The notes below the pieces were generated by a model. It was given only the letters and a program-made list of their open reading frames with translations. It searched no databases and was not told the DNA's origin. 64,000 bases of DNA from Streptomyces tubercidicus. Its GTDB lineage: Bacteria; Actinomycetota; Actinomycetes; Streptomycetales; Streptomycetaceae. Both the position numbers and the translations under genes were made by a program. How positions within the stretch are numbered: the first letter of the stretch is position 1; every line of letters begins with the position of its first letter. The stretch is from assembly GCF_027497495.1 (NCBI RefSeq), contig NZ_CP114205.1, forward strand, positions 2,914,001 through 2,978,000, in the 5' to 3' direction. Below are positions 18,680 to 28,061 of the stretch, in pieces.

Positions 18680-20311
18680 ATGGACACCGTCTTCCGCGAT
18701 GTACGCGTCATCGACGGCTCCGGCTGCGCGTCCTACCGCGCCGATGTCGCCCTCTCCGGCGGCCGGATCGCCGCAATCCACCGCGAGACGGACAGCGGCC
18801 CGCGTCCCGGCGCCGCCCGCGTAGTGGAGGGCCACGGCCTCGCCCTCTCCCCCGGTTTCATCGATATGCACGCGCACAGCGATCTGGCGCTGCTGCGGGA
18901 CCCCGGCCACGAGGCGAAGGCCGCCCAGGGGGTCACCCTCGAAGTCCTCGGCCAGGACGGCCTGTCGTACGCACCGGTCGACGACCGGACCCTCGCCGAG
19001 GTCCGCGCCCAGATCACCGGCTGGAACGGCGGAGCGCCCGGCGACGACTCCATCGACTTCAGCTGGCGCACCGTAGGCGGCTACCTCGACCGCCTCGACC
19101 ACGGCTTCGACGGCCAGGGCATCGCCGTCAACGCCGCCTATCTCATCCCGCAGGGCACCGTACGGATGCTCGCCCTCGGCTGGGACGACCGCGCGGCCAC
19201 CCCCGACGAGCTGGCCCGGATGCGGCAGCTGGTCGCCGAGGGCCTGGAACAGGGCGCGGTCGGGATGTCCTCCGGGCTGACCTACACCCCCGGCATGTAC
19301 GCCTCCGACACCGAACTGACCGAATTGTGCCGGGTGGTGGCCCGCTACGACGGCTACTACTGCCCGCACCACCGCTCCTACGGCGCCGGTGCCCTCCAGG
19401 CGTACGAAGAGATGCTGGCCCTCACCCGCGAGGCCGGCTGTGCGCTGCATCTGGCGCACGCCACCATGAACTTCGGCGTCAACGAAGGACGCGCGCCCGA
19501 GCTGCTCGCCCTCCTGGACGACGCGCTGGACGCCGGCGCTGACCTCACCCTCGACACCTATCCGTACACCCCCGGCTGTACGACCCTGGTCGCCATGCTG
19601 CCCAGCTGGGCGAGCGAGGGCGGCCCCGGCGTGATCCTGGCCCGCCTCCGGGACGACGCGACGGCCGCCCGCATCCGGCACGTCATGGAGGTGGAGGGCG
19701 CCGACGGCTGCCATGGGGTGCCCATCGACTGGGACACCATCGAGATCTCCGGGGTGTCGCACCCCGCGCTGGCGGACCACGTCGGCAAGACCGTCGCCCG
19801 CAGTGCCGCGGAGCGCGGTGAGGAGCCGTGGCACACCGCCCGCCGACTGCTGATCGAGGACCGCCTGGGCGCGACGATCCTGCAGCACGTCGGCCACGAG
19901 GACAACGTCCGCCGGATCATGCGCCACCGGGTGCACACCGGCGGCAGCGACGGCATCCTCCAGGGCGACAAACCGCATCCACGCGCCTACGGCACCTTCC
20001 CCCAGTACCTCGGCAAGTACGTCCGCGAGCTGGGGGTGCTGTCGCTGGAGGAGTGCGTCGCCCACCTGACGGGCCGCCCGGCCGCCCGGCTGCGCCTCCC
20101 CGACCGCGGCCTGGTACACGAGGGCTACCGCGCCGACCTGGTCCTCTTCGACCCGGAGACGGTCGCCGCCGGGTCCACCTTCGCCGCCCCGCGCACCCTG
20201 CCCACCGGCATTCCGCACGTACTGATCGACGGCCGGTTCGTGATGGAGGACGGCCGACGGACTAGCGTGCTCGCGGGGCGGGCGGTGCGGCGGACACCTG
20301 GCCGCAGCTGA
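18680..20311 (+). CDS. N-acyl-D-amino-acid deacylase family amidohydrolase
   Basis: 543 residues. The amidohydrolase metal motif is FIDMHAHSD (His64, His66); LSSGLTYTPGMYA-type and LDTYPYTPGCTTL, plus TGGSDGILQGDKPHPRAYGTF near the end, are typical of D-aminoacylase/dihydroorotase-like enzymes. It would hydrolyse N-acyl-D-amino acids to free D-amino acids, the substrates of the preceding PLP enzyme. It starts 216 bp after that gene; AGAGAGGC precedes the ATG. Converges with the KAP gene with only 2 bp between the stop codons. Confidence 0.87.
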   Translation: MDTVFRDVRVIDGSGCASYRADVALSGGRIAAIHRETDSGPRPGAARVVEGHGLALSPGFIDMHAHSDLALLRDPGHEAKAAQGVTLEVLGQDGLSYAPVDDRTLAEVRAQITGWNGGAPGDDSIDFSWRTVGGYLDRLDHGFDGQGIAVNAAYLIPQGTVRMLALGWDDRAATPDELARMRQLVAEGLEQGAVGMSSGLTYTPGMYASDTELTELCRVVARYDGYYCPHHRSYGAGALQAYEEMLALTREAGCALHLAHATMNFGVNEGRAPELLALLDDALDAGADLTLDTYPYTPGCTTLVAMLPSWASEGGPGVILARLRDDATAARIRHVMEVEGADGCHGVPIDWDTIEISGVSHPALADHVGKTVARSAAERGEEPWHTARRLLIEDRLGATILQHVGHEDNVRRIMRHRVHTGGSDGILQGDKPHPRAYGTFPQYLGKYVRELGVLSLEECVAHLTGRPAARLRLPDRGLVHEGYRADLVLFDPETVAAGSTFAAPRTLPTGIPHVLIDGRFVMEDGRRTSVLAGRAVRRTPGRS

Positions 20312-20313
20312 GG

Positions 20314-22239
20314 TCAGACGGGCGGCGGCAGCTCCCCCTCGGCCGCGCGCAGCACCAGCCGCTCGACCTCCGCCCCGCCCCTCGCCAGGTGGGCCCCCAA
20401 CTCCCGTGCCAGTGCGGCCCGTTCCGGGGTGACCCGGCCCGCGTAGAAGATGACCGGACCGGTGTAGCGGCCCTCGCTCCGCAGCCGCCCGATGTGCTCC
20501 AGCCCCTCCCGCCGATTGGCGCCCCGGGCGATGTCGGAGACGAGCACGGTCGGCGACTCGACGGCGAGGGCGGCGTCCGCAGCCTGCGAGTCCTCGGCGA
20601 TCCGCACCACGGCGCCCGCCGCCCGGAAGGTGTTGACCAGCTTCTCGTTGTTCCGCGGATGGTCGTCCACCCACAGGAGACGCACCCCGCGCAGCACCGC
20701 GTCGTCCACACGGGCGTCCACGCCCCGGGCCGCCTGCGCGGCACCATACGAGGGCGCCGCGCCGTACGGGGACGCCGTGCCGTACTGGGGCGCCGCACCG
20801 TACGCGGGCGTCGTGCCGTAGGACAGCGACGGGAGATACGGGGCGGGCTCCGGCTGCACGGGAGCCGGGAGTTCAGCCCCTTCGCGCAGCCGCCGCAGCA
20901 GCTCCTCGGAGCGCGGCAGCGCCACCAGGCCGTCGATCAGCGAGGTGAACTCCTGGTCGGTCACCATCTCCGGGAACCCGCTGGGGAGTTGGCGCTCCAG
21001 CCGCCCCAGCGTCTCGGCTCCGGCGGCCCCGGTCTGTTCCGGCAGGTCGTGTTCGAGGAGGAAGCGGTTCACCCGGGCCAGCTCGGCCTCGGGGATCGGC
21101 TCCGGCGACCGCAGCAGCCGTCGCACCTGCTGGTACGTACGGAACTCCGCGATCACATCGCCCGCACCGGGCCCCGGCACCCCGGCCACCATCCGGTAGA
21201 AGTCGGGGTAGAAGTACTGCAACAGCAGCGTCCTGACCACCGCCTCGGGCGGGAAGCCCTCCCACATCGGATTGAGCGTCGCCTCCAGCACGAAGCCGTT
21301 CACCAGGCGCTTGATCCGGCGCGGATTACGGGCCGAGCGCTCCGCGAGCAAGGTGGTCAGCCGCTCGTCCAGCAGCTGGTCGATCCCGACGGCGCGGGCG
21401 CAGCGGTCGATGTACTCGCGGACGCCCTGCTGGTCCGCGACCGGAATCCGATAGCTGGTCTGGAAGATCTTTTCCATGAACGCGGAGGCGGCGGGCGACA
21501 GATCACGCAGCAGCCCGTTGGGCGCCAGCGCCGAACGGTCACAACCGATGACGAACGCCAGCCCCGGCACGTCCAGATAGACCTTCACCGCCTCACACAC
21601 GGCGAGCACGTTCTCGTCCGAGCAGCGGTCGAGATCGTCGATGAAGACGACCAGGAGGCGGCGCGGCCGGAAGTCGGCGGTCTCGGACCACTCCTGCACC
21701 AGTTCGCCGATCGCCTGGCGCATCCCGTTGCGGGCCTGCGAGTTGACGGACAGGCCGCGCCACAGCTCGTCGACCAGACCGGCCACCCCGAGCGGCCCGG
21801 CGGCGACCGTCGTCGCGGCCCGTACGGCCCGCAAAAGCGCCCGCCGGTCGGAGATCCGCTGCAGTCCACGCCGCAGCACCCGCCGGTCGAAGCGCATCAG
21901 TACGGATTTGATCAGCCCTTCCAGCGCATCGGCGCCGGTCGAGGTCCAGGCGTTGTACCAGACGGTGTGCACCTCGGGGGCCTGCGCCAGCTCCGCGTCG
22001 ACCAGCCGCATCAGGCTGCTCTTCCCCATGCCCCAGCCGGCGTCGACGGCGAGGGTGAAGGGGGTGGCGGCGCGGGAGGCGACCAGGAGTCCGGCGAGCC
22101 GGCGGGCGGCGCGTCCGGCGCCGAGCAGATCGGCGCCGGGTTCGGCCACCGGCTCGTCGTTGAGCAGCGCGAACGGGCCGTGCAGCGGGGGCGCGGAGGG
22201 CGCGGCCGCGTCCGGGGGTAACGGTGCCGAGGTGGACAT
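20314..22239 (-). CDS. KAP-family P-loop NTPase fused to a C-terminal receiver-like domain
   Basis: 641 residues from ATG 22239; earlier in-frame starts only add basic junk. Residues ~20-430 form a KAP NTPase: Walker A GWGMGKSS (Lys73), Walker B LLVVFIDDLDRCSDEN (~195-210), and FVIGCDRSALA and NPRRIKRLVNGF as sensor motifs. A Tyr/Ala/Pro linker with five YG(A/T)xP-type units (~470-505) leads to a receiver fold (519-641): acidic pair D525-D526 in LLWVDDHP and putative phospho-Asp569 in VLVSDIARG. The expected Lys after strand 5 is not evident (FYAGRVTPE), so phosphorylation is uncertain. KAP proteins are linked to phage exclusion; the exact role here is unknown. A TACGCT -10-like box 7 bp before the ATG suggests a leaderless mRNA. 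Confidence 0.85.
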   Translation of the reverse strand: MSTSAPLPPDAAAPSAPPLHGPFALLNDEPVAEPGADLLGAGRAARRLAGLLVASRAATPFTLAVDAGWGMGKSSLMRLVDAELAQAPEVHTVWYNAWTSTGADALEGLIKSVLMRFDRRVLRRGLQRISDRRALLRAVRAATTVAAGPLGVAGLVDELWRGLSVNSQARNGMRQAIGELVQEWSETADFRPRRLLVVFIDDLDRCSDENVLAVCEAVKVYLDVPGLAFVIGCDRSALAPNGLLRDLSPAASAFMEKIFQTSYRIPVADQQGVREYIDRCARAVGIDQLLDERLTTLLAERSARNPRRIKRLVNGFVLEATLNPMWEGFPPEAVVRTLLLQYFYPDFYRMVAGVPGPGAGDVIAEFRTYQQVRRLLRSPEPIPEAELARVNRFLLEHDLPEQTGAAGAETLGRLERQLPSGFPEMVTDQEFTSLIDGLVALPRSEELLRRLREGAELPAPVQPEPAPYLPSLSYGTTPAYGAAPQYGTASPYGAAPSYGAAQAARGVDARVDDAVLRGVRLLWVDDHPRNNEKLVNTFRAAGAVVRIAEDSQAADAALAVESPTVLVSDIARGANRREGLEHIGRLRSEGRYTGPVIFYAGRVTPERAALARELGAHLARGGAEVERLVLRAAEGELPPPV

Positions 22240-22404
22240 GTGCCGGAGCGTAGCGGCGCGCACACCCGCGCGTGAGGCGGTCACGGATTCCGCACCACGG
22301 CACCGCGACCTCGTTACCAGGCGTGAGGAAATCCACACCGTCCGCCGATCAACGTGGGGAAAAACACCGGGCGGCCGCCGAAACGCGCCCGTAAGGTGAC
22401 GGAC

Positions 22405-23616
22405 ATGCAGGTGATCCAGTCAACGAAGCTCGCCAACGTCTGCTACGAGATCCGTGGCCCGGTGCTCGAAGAGGCCATGCGGCTGGAGGCGGCGGGTCAT
22501 CGCATCCTCAAGCTCAATACGGGCAACCCGGCGGCGTTCGGCTTCGAGTGCCCGCCCGAGATCCTGGAGGACATCCTCCGCACGGTCGGGACGGCGCACG
22601 GCTACGGGGACGCCAAGGGCCTGCTCTCCGCCCGCCGCGCGGTGATGCAGCACTACCAGACCCAGGGCATCGAGCTCTCCGTCGACGACATCTACCTGGG
22701 CAACGGCGTCTCCGAGCTGATCCAGATGTCGATGCAGGCGCTGCTGGACGATGGCGACGAGGTGCTGGTGCCGGCCCCGGACTACCCGCTGTGGACGGCG
22801 TCCGTCTCGCTCTCCGGCGGTACGGCCGTGCACTACCGCTGCGATGAGCAGGCGGACTGGATGCCGGACCTCGCCGATATCGAGCGCAAGGTCACCGACC
22901 GCACCAAGGCCATCGTCGTCATCAACCCCAACAACCCCACGGGTGCCGTCTACGACGACGAGCTGCTGCGCGGGATCGCGGAGCTCGCCCGGCGGCACAA
23001 CCTGATCGTCTGCGCCGACGAGATCTACGACAAGATCCTCTACGACGGTGTCACCCACACCCCGTTCGCCTCGCTCGCCCCTGACCTGCTGACACTGACC
23101 TTCAACGGGCTGTCGAAGTCGTACCGGGTGGCGGGCTACCGCAGCGGCTGGATGGCGGTCTGCGGCCCGAAGGCGCACGCCTCTTCGTACATCGAGGGGC
23201 TGACGATCCTCGCCAACATGCGGCTGTGCGCCAATATGCCGGCCCAGCACGCGGTCGCCACCGCCCTCGGCGGCCGTCAGTCGATCAATGATCTGGTGCT
23301 GCCCGGCGGACGGCTGCTGGAGCAGCGCGATACGGCGTATGAGCTGCTGACGCAGATCCCCGGCGTCAGCTGCGTCAAGCCGAAGGGCGCGCTGTACGCC
23401 TTCCCGCGGCTGGATCCCAAGGTCTACAAGGTCAAGGACGACCGGGAGATGGTGCTGGATCTGCTGCGCGCGGAGAAGATCATGATCGTGCACGGCACCG
23501 GCTTCAACTGGCCGGAGCCCGATCACTTCCGCCTGGTCACGCTGCCCAGCAAGGACGATCTGGCGGATGCCGTCACCCGGATCGGCTCCTTCCTCGACGG
23601 TTACGGACAGTACTGA
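22405..23616 (+). CDS. Class I PLP aminotransferase, AlaA-like (alanine type)
   Basis: 403 residues from ATG 22405. Fold-I aminotransferase: substrate loop LNTGNPAAFGFECP, INPNNPTGAVY, CADEIYDKILYDG, and PLP lysine K238 in FNGLSKSYRVAGYRSGW. The opening VIQSTKLANVCYEIRGPVL is characteristic of AlaA/YfbQ-type glutamate-pyruvate transaminases. It would exchange amino groups between alanine or glutamate and keto acids. TAAGGT lies just upstream and no Shine-Dalgarno is evident, so it may be leaderless. Confidence 0.88.
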   Translation: MQVIQSTKLANVCYEIRGPVLEEAMRLEAAGHRILKLNTGNPAAFGFECPPEILEDILRTVGTAHGYGDAKGLLSARRAVMQHYQTQGIELSVDDIYLGNGVSELIQMSMQALLDDGDEVLVPAPDYPLWTASVSLSGGTAVHYRCDEQADWMPDLADIERKVTDRTKAIVVINPNNPTGAVYDDELLRGIAELARRHNLIVCADEIYDKILYDGVTHTPFASLAPDLLTLTFNGLSKSYRVAGYRSGWMAVCGPKAHASSYIEGLTILANMRLCANMPAQHAVATALGGRQSINDLVLPGGRLLEQRDTAYELLTQIPGVSCVKPKGALYAFPRLDPKVYKVKDDREMVLDLLRAEKIMIVHGTGFNWPEPDHFRLVTLPSKDDLADAVTRIGSFLDGYGQY

Positions 23617-23647
23617 CCCGGGATAATTTTCTGTACGAGCCACAACT

Positions 23648-23662
23648 TTAGACAGCGTCTAA
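23648..23662. promoter_or_regulatory. Inverted repeat TTAGAC-N3-GTCTAA
   Basis: A perfect 6-3-6 palindrome 40 bp before the next ATG, with a -10-like TAGGAT at 23665-23670 directly after. It could be an operator overlapping the promoter. Confidence 0.6.
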
Positions 23663-23673
23663 GCTAGGATGGT

Positions 23674-23694
23674 CTCCTGAACGTCTTCAGGAGG
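23674..23694 (+). promoter_or_regulatory. Hairpin that sequesters the Shine-Dalgarno
   Basis: CTCCTGAAcgtcTTCAGGAG folds into a perfect 8-bp stem with a 4-nt loop. The 3' arm contains AGGAGG (23689-23694), the ribosome site for the ATG at 23702. Translation should depend on opening this stem. Confidence 0.72.
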
Positions 23695-23701
23695 CCGTCC
23701 C

Positions 23702-24208
23702 ATGTACGAACCGATCCGCACCAAGTCGGTCCACACCATGGCCGACCCGGAGATCCCGCACCGCTCGCGCGAGCAGGAGCTGGACATCCGGCTCGCCGGA
23801 CAGCTGACCGCGCTGCTCACCGTCACCGATGAGCTGCATGCGCTGGCGAGGCGGATGGAGGGCGGGGGGCCGCAGGACGCCGGGGTGGACGGTGCCGGGG
23901 TGGATGGCGCTGAGCTGGATGGCGACGGGCTCCACGGGAGCGCGCTGGATGGCACCGCGCTGGCCGCCGCTGCCGAGCGCATCGCCGAGCAGGTGGCGCG
24001 GCTGAGCGGCGGCCACTATCCGCTGCGCGCCGAGCCCACCGACAGCGGCGCCCCCTCCCGCATAGAGGCCCTCCAGCAGCGCGCCCACACCCTCGCCGGG
24101 AACGCCCTGGCGGTCGCCACCACCCGCGGCGACGAGGCGGCGAGGGAGCTGGCCGCCGAGCGGATGGCAGCACACGCCGCGCCCCTCCGGGATCTCGCCA
24201 CGGCGTGA
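23702..24208 (+). CDS. Small conserved Streptomyces protein of unknown function
   Basis: 168 residues. An N-terminal segment (MYEPIRTKSVHTMAD, then HRSREQELDIRLAGQLTALLTVTDELHAL) looks helical. A middle Gly/Asp/Leu repeat (about residues 60-80: GVDGAGVDGAELDGDGLHGS) appears to be an insertion, and a helical tail follows (EALQQRAHTLAGNALAVATTRG). No signal peptide or membrane helix. I do not recognise a function. It follows the aminotransferase by 85 bp and has its own regulatory leader. Confidence 0.7.
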   Translation: MYEPIRTKSVHTMADPEIPHRSREQELDIRLAGQLTALLTVTDELHALARRMEGGGPQDAGVDGAGVDGAELDGDGLHGSALDGTALAAAAERIAEQVARLSGGHYPLRAEPTDSGAPSRIEALQQRAHTLAGNALAVATTRGDEAARELAAERMAAHAAPLRDLATA

Positions 24209-24300
24209 GCCATCGGGGCGGAGTCCCACCGCGAGGCCGCCCCGGCTCACCCGACCGGCTCAACCCGCCCGCGTCACTTCACCTCACCCACAGCTACGAG

Positions 24301-24333
24301 CCGGGGCCCCGCACGTCCTGTGCGGGGCCCCGG
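24301..24333. terminator. Strong bidirectional hairpin terminator
   Basis: CCGGGGCCCCGCAC and its exact complement form a 14-bp stem around a 5-nt loop, between convergent genes. Confidence 0.9.
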
Positions 24334-24353
24334 CCGGTATGCGCTACGGGTGA

Positions 24354-26195
24354 TCAGCCGAGCCGCTGGACCAGCGCGCGGTACTCGTCCCACAGCTCCT
24401 TCGGCGTGTGGTCACCAAAGGTGTTGAGGTGCTCGGGGATCAGCGCCGCCTCCTCGCGCCACACGTCCTTGTCGACGGTGAGCAGGAAGTCCAGGTCGGC
24501 GTCGTCGAGGTCGAGACCCTCGGTGTCCAGCGACGCCTTCGTGGGCAGCACGCCGATGGGGGTTTCGACGCCCTCGGCCTTGCCGTCCAGCCGCTCGACG
24601 ATCCACTTGAGCACCCGGCCGTTCTCGCCGAAGCCCGGCCACACGAAGCGGCCCTTGTCGTCCTTGCGGAACCAGTTGACGTAGTAGATCTTCGGCAGCT
24701 TGGCCGGGTCCTTGTCGGCACCGACCTTGACCCAGTGGCCCATGTAGTCGCCCATGTTGTAACCGCAGAACGGCAGCATGGCGAACGGGTCCCGGCGCAG
24801 CTCGCCGACCTTGCCCTCGGCCGCGGCGGTCTTCTCGCTGGCGACGTTGGCGCCGAGGAAGACGCCGTGCTGCCAGGTCAGCGACTCGGTCACCAGCGGC
24901 ACGGCGCTGGCGCGGCGGCCACCGAAGAGGATCGCCGAAATCGGCACGCCCTTGGGGTCCTCCCACTCGGGCGCGATGATCGGGCACTGACCGGCCGGGA
25001 CGGTGAAGCGGGCGTTGGGGTGGGCGGCCGGGGTCCCGGACTCCGGGGTCCAGTCGTTGCCCTTCCAGTCGGTCAGATGGGCGGGCTTCTCCTCGGTCAT
25101 GCCCTCCCACCAGACATCGCCGTCGTCGGTGAGCGCGACATTGGTGAAGACGGAGTTGCCCCACATCGTCTTCATGGCATTGGCGTTGGTGTGCTCGCCG
25201 GTGCCGGGCGCGACACCGAAGAAGCCGGCCTCGGGGTTGATGGCGTAGAGGCGGCCGTCCTCACCGAAGCGCATCCAGGCGATGTCGTCGCCGATGGTCT
25301 CGACGGTCCAGCCGGAGATCGTCGGCTCCAGCATCGCGAGGTTGGTCTTGCCGCAGGCGCTCGGGAAGGCGGCGGCGACGTACTTGGACTCGCCCTGCGG
25401 CGGGGTGAGTTTGAGGATCAGCATGTGCTCGGCGAGCCAGCCCTCGTCGCGCGCCATGACGGAGGCGATCCGCAGCGCGTAGCACTTCTTGCCGAGCAGG
25501 GCGTTGCCGCCGTAGCCGGAGCCGTAGGACCAGATCTCCCGGTCCTCGGGGAAGTGCGAGATGTACTTGGTGGAGTTGCACGGCCACGGCACATCGGCCT
25601 CGCCCTCGGCCAGCGGCGCGCCGAGCGAGTGCACCGCCTTGACGAAGAAGCCGTCCTCGCCGAGCTCGTCGAGGACCGGCTGCCCCATGCGCGTCATGGT
25701 GCGCATCGAGACCGCGACATAGGCGGAGTCGGTGATCTCCACACCGATCGCGGAGAGCGGGGAGCCGAGCGGGCCCATACAGAACGGGACGACATACATC
25801 GTCCGGCCGCGCATCGAACCACGGAAGATGCCCTGCTCACCGGCGACGCCGCCGTCTCCCCCGGTAAAGATGGCCCGCATCTCGGCGGGGTCCTTCCAGT
25901 GGTTCGTCGGGCCGGCGTCCTCCTCCTTCTCGGAGCAGATGAACGTCCGGTCCTCGACCCGCGCCACATCCGAGGGGTCGGAGGCCGCGTAGTACGAGTT
26001 GGGGCGCTTGATCGGGTCGAGCTTCTTGAACGTGCCCTTGTCGACGAGCTCCTCGCACAGACGCTCGTACTCCGCCTCCGAGCCGTCACACCAGACGACC
26101 CGGTCGGGCTGGGTGATCGCTGCGATCTCGTCAACCCAGGAGATGAGCCCCTGGTGACGGGTGAGGACGGGGGGAGCCGCGTTGTCGCGCGCCAC
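24354..26195 (-). CDS. pckG: Phosphoenolpyruvate carboxykinase, GTP type
   Basis: 613 residues from GTG 26195 with TAGGAG upstream. It has the GTP-PEPCK signature: P-loop [12 protein letters not shown] with mobile-loop Cys281 and Lys283, metal ligands in [12 protein letters not shown], and the guanine-binding GNDW/FGGRR-region. It converts oxaloacetate plus GTP to PEP, CO2 and GDP, the entry to gluconeogenesis. Length is normal for the family and all key blocks are present. It is monocistronic. Confidence 0.97.
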   Translation of the reverse strand: MARDNAAPPVLTRHQGLISWVDEIAAITQPDRVVWCDGSEAEYERLCEELVDKGTFKKLDPIKRPNSYYAASDPSDVARVEDRTFICSEKEEDAGPTNHWKDPAEMRAIFTGGDGGVAGEQGIFRGSMRGRTMYVVPFCMGPLGSPLSAIGVEITDSAYVAVSMRTMTRMGQPVLDELGEDGFFVKAVHSLGAPLAEGEADVPWPCNSTKYISHFPEDREIWSYGSGYGGNALLGKKCYALRIASVMARDEGWLAEHMLILKLTPPQGESKYVAAAFPSACGKTNLAMLEPTISGWTVETIGDDIAWMRFGEDGRLYAINPEAGFFGVAPGTGEHTNANAMKTMWGNSVFTNVALTDDGDVWWEGMTEEKPAHLTDWKGNDWTPESGTPAAHPNARFTVPAGQCPIIAPEWEDPKGVPISAILFGGRRASAVPLVTESLTWQHGVFLGANVASEKTAAAEGKVGELRRDPFAMLPFCGYNMGDYMGHWVKVGADKDPAKLPKIYYVNWFRKDDKGRFVWPGFGENGRVLKWIVERLDGKAEGVETPIGVLPTKASLDTEGLDLDDADLDFLLTVDKDVWREEAALIPEHLNTFGDHTPKELWDEYRALVQRLG

Positions 26196-26434
26196 GATCG
26201 CTCCTAGATGAGGGTATGGACAGATTTATGCCCGATTTGGACGGGAAAATCCGCTTCTTTTGATGTCTGCCCCTTGGGGGCTGCGACCCGGATGCTTCGT
26301 GACCGCTCATCCGGTGCCGACCGCACTCATTTGATCATCCGACCGTTAGGGTGTTCTGTCCAGAGGGCGCTTTCGTGACCGTCACCACTTCGACATGAAT
26401 CAGTAACTTACGGTCGCGTAGGTAGCATTGCGCC
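26196..26434. promoter_or_regulatory. Divergent promoter region, pckG/hemolysin III
   Basis: 239 bp, relatively AT-rich. A -10-like TAGCAT (26423-26428) lies 6 bp before the rightward ATG, which has no Shine-Dalgarno, so that gene is probably leaderless. No clear operator for pckG. Confidence 0.5.
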
Positions 26435-27151
26435 ATGACTTCCGCGCCCGACGCCGCCGAGAGCGACCCCTCCTCCGCGCCGCCCGCGATCGCGGCGGTC
26501 ACCGCCGCGGCCGCACCCCTCAAGCCCAAACTCCGCGGCTGGCTGCACGCCGGAATGTTCCCCGCCGTGCTCCTCTCCGGCGTGGTGCTCACCGCCCTCG
26601 CCGACAGCCCCCGCGGCCGCCTGGCCTGCGCCATTTACACCCTGACCGCATGCCTGCTCTTCGGCGTCAGCGCCCTTTACCACCGCGGCAATTGGGGCCC
26701 GCGGGCCGATGGCGTACTGCGCCGGCTCGACCACGCCAATATCTTTCTGATCATCGCGGGCACCTATACGCCGCTGACCATGCTGCTGATGCCCGGCTCC
26801 CGCGGAGAGGCACTGCTCTGGGCGGTCTGGGTGGCCGCACTGGCCGGAATTCTCTTCCGGGTCTTCTGGGTCGGTGCCCCACGCTGGCTCTACACCCCCT
26901 GCTACATCGCCATGGGCTGGGCCGCCGTCTTCTTCCTGCCCGACTTCCTGCGCACCGGCGGCGTCGCCGTTCTCGTCCTCGTCATCGTCGGCGGACTGCT
27001 CTACAGCGCCGGCGGCGTGATCTACGGACTCAAGCGCCCCAACCCCTCACCCCGATGGTTCGGCTTCCACGAGGTCTTCCACTCCTTCACCCTGGCCGCC
27101 TTCGTCGTGCACTACGTCGGCATCTCCCTGGTGGCCTACACGCACGCCTGA
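26435..27151 (+). CDS. Hemolysin III / PAQR-family membrane protein
   Basis: 238 residues with seven membrane helices. Family residues are intact: SALYHR, LDHANIFLIIAGTYTPL (metal-binding His/Asp region) and the C-terminal HEVFHSFTLAAF with paired histidines. Members (YqfA/TrhA, HlyIII) are membrane proteins linked to membrane-energy homeostasis; the haemolysin name is historical. An N-terminal Ala/Pro extension of ~30 residues is likely cytoplasmic. Confidence 0.9.
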   Translation: MTSAPDAAESDPSSAPPAIAAVTAAAAPLKPKLRGWLHAGMFPAVLLSGVVLTALADSPRGRLACAIYTLTACLLFGVSALYHRGNWGPRADGVLRRLDHANIFLIIAGTYTPLTMLLMPGSRGEALLWAVWVAALAGILFRVFWVGAPRWLYTPCYIAMGWAAVFFLPDFLRTGGVAVLVLVIVGGLLYSAGGVIYGLKRPNPSPRWFGFHEVFHSFTLAAFVVHYVGISLVAYTHA

Positions 27152-27296
27152 GACCGAGCGTCACCCGCTGCATCTCCCCACACACACCTCCATCGTCACT
27201 CACAGTAATCATTCCCACGTGGCATCGTGACACACCCCACTGACAATCGGAGCTGGGCTTCGCGCTGCGGGACGCCGGACCTGCTCGTGGGCGCCC

Positions 27297-27375
27297 GGCC
27301 ACGGCGTCCCGGGTGGCGTCTCCGTCGTGGCGTCTCCGTCGTGGCGTCCCGGCGGTGGCCTCTCGGCTGGCGTCC
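27297..27375. repeat. GGCGTCTCCGTCGT-type tandem repeats
   Basis: Short 12-15 bp units built on GGCGTC(T/C)CCG recur five or six times in the 274-bp gap upstream of the TetR gene. No gene here. Confidence 0.65.
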
Positions 27376-27425
27376 CGGCCGAGGCGTGTCCGGACCGTGG
27401 CCTTCCGTGCTCCTGATGCCTGACA

Positions 27426-28061
27426 ATGCTGCGCATGGTCTCCGCACGTACCTCTGCCGCAGCACCGCCCGGGACAGCAAAGATCGGGCTGCGGGAGCGG
27501 AAGAAGATCCAGACCCGCGAGGCGATCCGGCGGGCCGCCTACCGGCTCTTCGAGGAGCAGGGGTACGACGCGACCCCCATCGATCAGATCGCCGAGGCCG
27601 CCGATGTCTCGCCGAGCACGGTCTTCCGCTACTTCCCGACCAAGGAAGACATCGTGTTCACGGACGAGTACGACGCCGTCTGGGAGGCCGGGCTGCGGGC
27701 CCGTCCCACGGACGAGCCGATGGTCGAGTCGATGCGGCAGGTGACGGTCGAGGCGCTGCGCGAGATCACCGCTGCGGACCGTGCTGAACTCGTCCAGCGC
27801 ATCCGGCTGATCCGTGAAGTACCCGCCATCCGGGGCCGTACGGCGGAGAACACCGCCCGGGACGCCGCGATGATCAGCGCGGTGCTGGCGGAGCGCACCG
27901 GCCGCCCGGCCGATGATCTGGAGCTTCGGGTGATCAGCGCCGCGATCCTGGCCGCGCTCCAAGAGGCCATGCTGAACTGGGTCGAGGGCGGTCAGACCAC
28001 CGAACTGGAGGCGCTGATCGACCAGACGATGGATGTGCTGGCGCGGGGCCTCACGCTCTGA
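27426..28061 (+). CDS. TetR-family regulator
   Basis: 211 residues; start ATG 27426, with ATG 27435 an equally possible choice. The TetR helix-turn-helix lies at ~25-70 (REAIRRAAYRLFEEQGYDATPIDQIAEAADVSPSTVFRYFPTKEDI, shown in parts). The C-terminal domain resembles MftR/AcrR-type regulators. Its 3' end overlaps the convergent MerR gene by 11 bp, so the two transcripts are antisense at their ends. Its target is not evident. Confidence 0.87.
   Translation: MLRMVSARTSAAAPPGTAKIGLRERKKIQTREAIRRAAYRLFEEQGYDATPIDQIAEAADVSPSTVFRYFPTKEDIVFTDEYDAVWEAGLRARPTDEPMVESMRQVTVEALREITAADRAELVQRIRLIREVPAIRGRTAENTARDAAMISAVLAERTGRPADDLELRVISAAILAALQEAMLNWVEGGQTTELEALIDQTMDVLARGLTL

Noticed and set aside
23641..23670. 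IdeR/DtxR or LexA box upstream of the small unknown gene
   Set aside because: The TTAGAC-N3-GTCTAA symmetry does not match either consensus.
27297..27375. CRISPR-like repeats
   Set aside because: Units are short, adjacent and degenerate, with no unique spacers; they are ordinary tandem repeats.
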